Positions 7,034-10,526 of a stretch of 10,526 bases of DNA are shown in pieces; position 1 is the first letter of the stretch, and each line of letters opens with the position of its first letter. Source of the stretch: Deltaproteobacteria bacterium (GTDB lineage: Bacteria; Desulfobacterota; Dissulfuribacteria; Dissulfuribacterales; QOAL01); the NCBI GenBank assembly GCA_027068235.1, contig JAMOUE010000171.1:1-10526 (forward strand), given 5' to 3'. The notes beneath the pieces were generated by a model. That model saw nothing but the letters and a program-made list of their open reading frames with translations, was not told the DNA's origin and made no database searches. The translations under genes were made by a program, and so were the position numbers.

Positions 7034-7822
7034 TTAGCCTCCCATGGCCTTTAGTGCCAAAGGCATCAGCTTAACTGCTTTATCAAGAGAACGGGCAAGC
7101 ACAGGCCAAAAAACTTGTAAGGTCAGACCAAAGAAGAATAGTCCCAGGGCAACGTTGATACTGAAACTCACTATGAGCATATTGATTTGTGGGACAAGTT
7201 TTGCCAATATACCAAGTCCCACCTGTGCTAACAGAAGGATTGCCATTACTGGCGCCATTAACTTTATGGAAAGCACAAACATCTCATGCCCCATTATTAT
7301 CACCATTTGGTAAAGGGATTTGGAGATGAAGAGGTTTCCTGGAGGGAGAATCTCAAAACTTTCAAAAAGTGTTTTCACAATTGCATGATGGCCATTTGCA
7401 ATCAAAAAGAGGAGCAAGGCCAACATGTAGGCAAACTGGGCCACGATAACCGATTGAACACCGGTTTGAGGGTCCATTATATTGGCAACACTTAATCCCA
7501 TCTGGACACCAACCATCTGGCCAGCAATCTGGAGCCCTGCAAAGATCATCCTTAAAAATAGAGAAAGAATGAGTCCAATTATTACCTCTTGTATGGCGAC
7601 AATGAAAAAATCAAGTGTACTTGACGGTAAGACCAACAATTCAGGATTTATAAGTGGAGCCACCATCCAGGTTAATATAAGACTCATACCAGCCTTTACA
7701 GGCATGACTATGGTCTTCGAATTGAATACGGGCATCATGAACAAGATGGTGGAGATTCTTACCAACACCAACAAAAAGACCTGATAATGAGATAATATCC
7801 AGGCCACTGCGTCATTTCCCAT
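7034..7822 (-). CDS. fliR: FliR, flagellar export gate membrane protein
   Basis: A 262-residue polytopic inner-membrane protein of the FliR/SpaR/YscT family, matching the usual length (E. coli 261). With FliP and FliQ it forms the helical export channel, with FliR present as one copy. About six hydrophobic segments are visible. Family-typical stretches are QEVIIGLILSLF (78-89), QMGLSVANIMDPQTG (107-121), NGHH (143-146) and LAKLVPQINMLIVSFSINV (206-224). The ATG at 7822 has an AGGTAGGT-like site a few nt upstream that overlaps the fliQ stop region. The gap to fliQ is 7 nt. It ends 1 nt before flhB, to which it is fused in some bacteria; here the two are separate. Confidence 0.96.
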   Translation of the reverse strand: MGNDAVAWILSHYQVFLLVLVRISTILFMMPVFNSKTIVMPVKAGMSLILTWMVAPLINPELLVLPSSTLDFFIVAIQEVIIGLILSLFLRMIFAGLQIAGQMVGVQMGLSVANIMDPQTGVQSVIVAQFAYMLALLLFLIANGHHAIVKTLFESFEILPPGNLFISKSLYQMVIIMGHEMFVLSIKLMAPVMAILLLAQVGLGILAKLVPQINMLIVSFSINVALGLFFFGLTLQVFWPVLARSLDKAVKLMPLALKAMGG

Positions 7823-7829
7823 GACGCAC

Positions 7830-8099
7830 CTACCTTATGAAGTTTGGAATATTTAGGATTATATCCCTGGTATAGTCTACCATTTTGTTCATCATCCACG
7901 GGAATGCCAAGAGAAGCCCAATTAACACCGCCACTATTTTGGGTACAAAGGTTAGGGTCATCTCCTGAATCTGAGTCACTGCCTGAAAGATGCTTACAGC
8001 AAGTCCTACTATAAGTCCCAGTCCAAGCATAGGAAGACTAATAAGAAGGGTTATTTCAACGGCATTCCTTGCAAGTCCAACAACCATATCCTGGGTCAT
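7830..8099 (-). CDS. fliQ: FliQ, flagellar export gate membrane protein
   Basis: An 89-residue protein, the same length as E. coli FliQ, with two hydrophobic hairpin segments (about 14-38 and 53-70). Between them is the highly conserved loop QAVTQIQEMTLTFVPK (39-54). Several copies of FliQ wrap the FliP-FliR core of the export channel. The ATG at 8099 has AAGGAGG 7 nt upstream, and this site overlaps the fliP stop codon. Confidence 0.97.
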   Translation of the reverse strand: MTQDMVVGLARNAVEITLLISLPMLGLGLIVGLAVSIFQAVTQIQEMTLTFVPKIVAVLIGLLLAFPWMMNKMVDYTRDIILNIPNFIR

Positions 8100-8106
8100 C
8101 TTTGCG

Positions 8107-8113
8107 CCTCCTT
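8107..8113 (-). promoter_or_regulatory. Ribosome binding site of fliQ overlapping the fliP stop
   Basis: AAGGAGG on the minus strand, 7 nt before the fliQ ATG. Its first two bases are the last two of the fliP TAA stop (8112-8114), so a ribosome ending fliP covers this site. Confidence 0.7.
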
Positions 8114-8864
8114 AAACAAAGCTCTGAAGTAAAGAGCCTGTGAGTAAATGCCAGCCATCTACCAAAACGAAAAGCAGCAGCTTAAATGGCAGGGAGATAA
8201 GCACTGGAGGAAGCATCATCATTCCCATGGAAAGCAGAACACTTGAAACCACCATATCTATAATAAGAAATGGAATATAGAGAACAAAGCCTATCTCAAA
8301 TGCAGTCTTGAGTTCACTTATCATAAAGGAAGGAATAAGTACTGATGTTGGGATATCATCTGGATCTTTTGGATTGTCAATCTGTGCAAAATGGGCAAAA
8401 AGGGCAAGGTCTGACTCTCTGGTATTTTTAAGCATGAATTGTCTCATAGGCCTTTCCACATTTTTCAGGGCCTGCTTAAAATTTATCTCATCATTCAGGT
8501 AGGGTTGGATTCCCTTTTCATTGGCAACACTCCATACCGGTTGCATGATGAAAAATGTCAAGAAAAGAGACAAGCCTATCAGCACCTGATTTGGAGGCAT
8601 CTGTTGTGTCCCTATTGCCTGACGTAAAAACCCAAAGACAATAATAAGCCGTGTGAAAGAGGTCATCATGAGCAGGATAGATGGAGCAAGAGAAAGGACG
8701 GTTAAGAGTAATATAATCTCTAGGGCAGCAGAAATCTTTTTGGGATCGTCGGTGTTTTCTATGGCAATATTGATACTTGGGATATGAACAGCCAATGCGT
8801 CAAGTGGCAACAATAGCAAAAGAATTGCAACTATCCCAAATGCGAAAAGGTGGCCTTTTGTCAT
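8112..8864 (-). CDS. fliP: FliP, flagellar export gate membrane protein
   Basis: A 250-residue FliP/SctR family protein (E. coli 245); five copies form the core of the export pore. It begins with a cleavable signal peptide, unusual for an inner-membrane protein but typical of FliP: MTKGH, then a hydrophobic core, with likely cleavage after LDALA (residue 25). The family signature is TSFTRLIIVFGFLRQAIG followed by TQQMPPNQVL (68-95). A periplasmic section (about 111-175) follows, then the second signature region IPFLIIDMVVSSVLLSMGMM (197-216) and LVDGWHLL (234-241). The ATG overlaps the fliO TGA stop as ATGA, which suggests coupled translation. FliO is the assembly factor for FliP, which fits this pairing. 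Confidence 0.97.
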   Translation of the reverse strand: MTKGHLFAFGIVAILLLLLPLDALAVHIPSINIAIENTDDPKKISAALEIILLLTVLSLAPSILLMMTSFTRLIIVFGFLRQAIGTQQMPPNQVLIGLSLFLTFFIMQPVWSVANEKGIQPYLNDEINFKQALKNVERPMRQFMLKNTRESDLALFAHFAQIDNPKDPDDIPTSVLIPSFMISELKTAFEIGFVLYIPFLIIDMVVSSVLLSMGMMMLPPVLISLPFKLLLFVLVDGWHLLTGSLLQSFV

Positions 8865-9187
8865 CTCTTACCATCTCCTTTTGCCAACTCTTTTTCCTTT
8901 TCTTTGAGGATATCGCCAAATTCCTTGAGCTCATCCACCTCTATGGCTCCAAGAAGGCTCACGCTTTGATCTGTTGAGCCTATTAAAAAATATTTTCCAG
9001 CAACGCATACCAAAGATATATGGCGCTTAGGAAGTAAGGCCCTATTTTCTATTACCTTAATAAACCCCTTTCCACCTGTTTGATTTACAAGGCCAAACCT
9101 TTTCATAAGATAGGCAACAGCCAAGAGTATGCCCAGTATCATGGCCAAGGCGCCTATCATCTTTGCTAAAAGTGCATACGTTTCCAT
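8861..9187 (-). CDS. fliO: FliO, FliP assembly factor
   Basis: A 108-residue FliO family protein with one N-terminal membrane segment (about 7-28, ALLAKMIGALAMILGILLAV). It is followed by a small cytosolic domain with the family pattern LLPKRHISLVCVAGKYFLIG and a charged tail (LKEKEKELAKGDGKR). FliO helps FliP oligomerise during export-gate assembly and is not part of the finished channel. I place the start at the ATG at 9187, with TAGG 6 nt upstream. An in-frame TTG two codons earlier (9193) directly follows that TAGG and so lacks suitable spacing. It overlaps fliP by 4 bp and follows the fliN stop by 12 nt. FliO is poorly conserved in sequence, so position and length carry part of the call. 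Confidence 0.92.
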   Translation of the reverse strand: METYALLAKMIGALAMILGILLAVAYLMKRFGLVNQTGGKGFIKVIENRALLPKRHISLVCVAGKYFLIGSTDQSVSLLGAIEVDELKEFGDILKEKEKELAKGDGKR

Positions 9188-9199
9188 GAACAACCTAGA

Positions 9200-9877
9200 T
9201 CAGCCTAAAGATTTCACTCTCTCTTGAGGAGAGATAATCTCTGTGAGCTTTATTCCAAACTTTTCATTAACAACAACTACCTCTCCCTTGGCCATGAGCT
9301 TGCGGTTAACATAGATGTCTGCTGGTTCTCCAGCCATCTTGTTGAGTTCAACTATGGAACCTTGTCCAAGCTGCAAGAGCTCTTTTATTTTCATTGTGCT
9401 CCTTCCAAGCTCCACCTGAATCTCAAGGGGAATTTCAAGGAGAAAGTTTAACTCTGGTTTTTTGCCAGATTGCGATTGACCACCAGAAGTAAGCTCATCA
9501 AACTTTGCAGCAGGCGCTGATGGTTCATCTTTTGGTGCTTCAGCTTGGGCATCTTCAGGCAGGCCCTCACTAACTGCCTTTTGTGCTGCAGAATCTCCAC
9601 CATCTGCCGCTTCCTTGAAGGCATCTGCCCAATCTACATCATCACTGCCTTGTGAGGCAGCAGCTTCATCACCGGAACCCTCTGCCTGAGCGCTATCATT
9701 TCCTTCCAGCAGTTTATCCAGTTCATCCTGGCTGATTGACCCACCACCAACATCACCTTCCTGTTTCTCTTCTGTAGAGGCGGAGGCTTCTTGGGTTTCT
9801 TCTTGAGCCTCTTTGTTTTCTTCCCCGCCTTCTCCTTCTTCCTGTAAAAGTTTGTCCAATTCTTCCTGAGTTAACAT
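9200..9877 (-). CDS. fliN: FliN, C-ring switch protein with a long acidic N-terminal extension
   Basis: A 225-residue protein whose C-terminal 83 residues (about 143-225) form the SpoA/FliN domain: LLEIPLEIQVELGRSTMKI, then LLQLGQGSIVELNKMAGEP, VNRKLMAKGEVVVVNEKFGI, and LTEIIS. FliN forms the lower C-ring and binds the FliH-FliI export ATPase complex. E. coli FliN has about 137 residues; the excess here is an acidic, Gly/Ala/Ser-rich, probably disordered N terminus. It holds LTQEELDKLLQE (2-13) and ISQDELDKLLEG (48-59), both like the CheY-binding N terminus of FliM (LSQDEIDALL). DDVDWADAFKEA (79-90) matches the usual FliN N-terminal segment. There is no CheC-like domain, so this is not a FliY. 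The ATG at 9877 has GAGG 7 nt upstream; fliM ends 18 nt earlier. Confidence 0.96.
   Translation of the reverse strand: MLTQEELDKLLQEEGEGGEENKEAQEETQEASASTEEKQEGDVGGGSISQDELDKLLEGNDSAQAEGSGDEAAASQGSDDVDWADAFKEAADGGDSAAQKAVSEGLPEDAQAEAPKDEPSAPAAKFDELTSGGQSQSGKKPELNFLLEIPLEIQVELGRSTMKIKELLQLGQGSIVELNKMAGEPADIYVNRKLMAKGEVVVVNEKFGIKLTEIISPQERVKSLG
9701..9736 (-). repeat. FliM-like CheY-binding motif, copy 2, in fliN
   Basis: Encodes FliN residues 48-59, ISQDELDKLLEG. By my alignment 23 of 36 nucleotides match copy 1, with differences mainly at third codon positions, so any duplication is old and kept at protein level. Confidence 0.6.
9839..9874 (-). repeat. FliM-like CheY-binding motif, copy 1, in fliN
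   Basis: Encodes FliN residues 2-13, LTQEELDKLLQE. It shares the core Q-acidic-E-L-D-K-L-L with copy 2 at 9701-9736 (7 of 12 residues identical). Confidence 0.6.
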
Positions 9878-9895
9878 AATTTGCCTCTGAACCTT

Positions 9896-10526
9896 TTATT
9901 CATCATCAAAAAGCACCTTTTCTATCTTAAGGGCCTTTTGCCCCCTATAGATCCCAGGTTGCCCCATAAACTTTGGTTGTTCCTTTATAAATGCTGTCAA
10001 AAGATCATCCACCCTTGTATCGAGTTGAATAATATCCCCTACCTCAAGATCCAATATGTCTGAACCTGTAAGCTCTGCTGTACCGAGGGGTACGTCCAGT
10101 CTCACTGGGACATCTAGTACATTCTTCAACAGGGCCTCTCTCCAGGCAGGATCTTCCGTTTCATCTACCTGAAATGACTTTTGAAGCTTGCTTTTAATGG
10201 GCTGGATAAGGCTAACAGGCAAACAGATGTATATAACACCACTCATCTCTTCTATGTCTAACTGGAACTTACATACTATTACAGCGTCTTCATCCTGAAT
10301 GATCTTTGCAAATTGAGGGTTGATCTCGCTCCTAACATACTGAATCTTAATTGGATAGATGGAGGCCCACGCCCTAGTCCAGTCCTTCAAGATGGAATTG
10401 ACAATCCTTTTTATGAGTCTTTGCTCTATAGATGTAAATTCCCGTCCTTCTATCCGGCTTTTTCCTATTGTTGTAGAGCCAAGAAATATTTCCACTATGC
10501 AAAACACAAGCTGAGAATCCATCACC
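9896..10526 (-). CDS. fliM: FliM, flagellar motor switch protein (C-terminal part; 5' end outside the window)
   Basis: The last 210 or so codons of FliM, usually about 330 residues. The frame stays open to the right edge. The first full codon in the window (10523-10525) is GTG, read here as an internal Val in a segment MDSQLVFCIVEIFLG, which aligns with the middle CheC-like domain of FliM and not with its N terminus. Typical FliM stretches are EGREFTSIEQRLIKRIV, the YVRSEINPQFAKII segment and SGVIYICLPVSLIQPI. The C-terminal SpoA domain contains LDVPVRLDVPLGTAELTGSD, LEVGDIIQLDTRVDD and the end ALKIEKVLFDDE. FliM sits in the C-ring between FliG and FliN. Its N-terminal CheY-binding peptide is outside the window, so its presence cannot be judged. 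Confidence 0.96.
   Translation of the reverse strand, partial: VMDSQLVFCIVEIFLGSTTIGKSRIEGREFTSIEQRLIKRIVNSILKDWTRAWASIYPIKIQYVRSEINPQFAKIIQDEDAVIVCKFQLDIEEMSGVIYICLPVSLIQPIKSKLQKSFQVDETEDPAWREALLKNVLDVPVRLDVPLGTAELTGSDILDLEVGDIIQLDTRVDDLLTAFIKEQPKFMGQPGIYRGQKALKIEKVLFDDE

Noticed and set aside
9188..9193. TTG start for fliO two codons upstream of the ATG
   Set aside because: The only nearby Shine-Dalgarno-like TAGG abuts the TTG directly but sits at good spacing from the ATG at 9187.
10523..10525. GTG at the right edge as the start of a short separate gene
   Set aside because: The sequence aligns with the middle of FliM and the frame is still open at the edge, so it is a truncated fliM and the GTG is an internal valine.

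Overview
The window is one uninterrupted stretch of a flagellar and chemotaxis operon, with every gene on the minus strand. In transcription order (right to left) it reads fliM (5'-truncated) - fliN - fliO - fliP - fliQ - fliR - flhB - flhA - flhF - flhG - fliA - cheY - an acidic protein of unknown function that runs off the left edge. The order, the moderate AT-rich base composition, and the presence of FlhF and FlhG (which set number and position of polar flagella) suggest a Gram-negative, polarly flagellated bacterium. It most resembles flagellar loci of the Desulfobacterota / former Deltaproteobacteria. That placement is an inference from gene order and protein style; no marker gene here fixes it.

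Region by region: 9896-10526 and 9200-9877 encode the C-ring switch proteins FliM and FliN. 8861-9187, 8112-8864, 7830-8099, 7034-7822, 5962-7032 and 3836-5941 encode the complete membrane export gate (FliO, FliP, FliQ, FliR, FlhB, FlhA). 2588-3823 and 1695-2591 encode the GTPase/ATPase pair FlhF and FlhG. 874-1692 encodes the flagellar sigma factor FliA (sigma-28). 417-797 encodes CheY, whose phosphorylated form binds the C-ring. 1-411 holds the start of an extremely acidic protein that I do not recognise.

Packing is tight. Two junctions are 4-bp ATGA overlaps (fliO/fliP and flhF/flhG), the others are gaps of 1-20 nt, and several Shine-Dalgarno sequences lie within or against the upstream stop codon. 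The only sizeable gap is 76 nt between fliA and cheY. No stretch over 300 bases lacks a gene. I see no terminator, tRNA, rRNA, mobile element, CRISPR array or plus-strand gene. The operon therefore couples motor switch, export apparatus, placement system, late-gene sigma factor and signalling protein in one likely transcript.

I found no new multigene system; this is a conserved locus. The points worth a second look are inside the proteins. FliN has a long acidic N-terminal extension carrying two copies of a FliM-type CheY-binding motif. FlhB carries NPTR where the autocleavage motif is normally NPTH. FlhG has an NQA variant of its N-terminal DQA motif. The unidentified acidic gene follows cheY.
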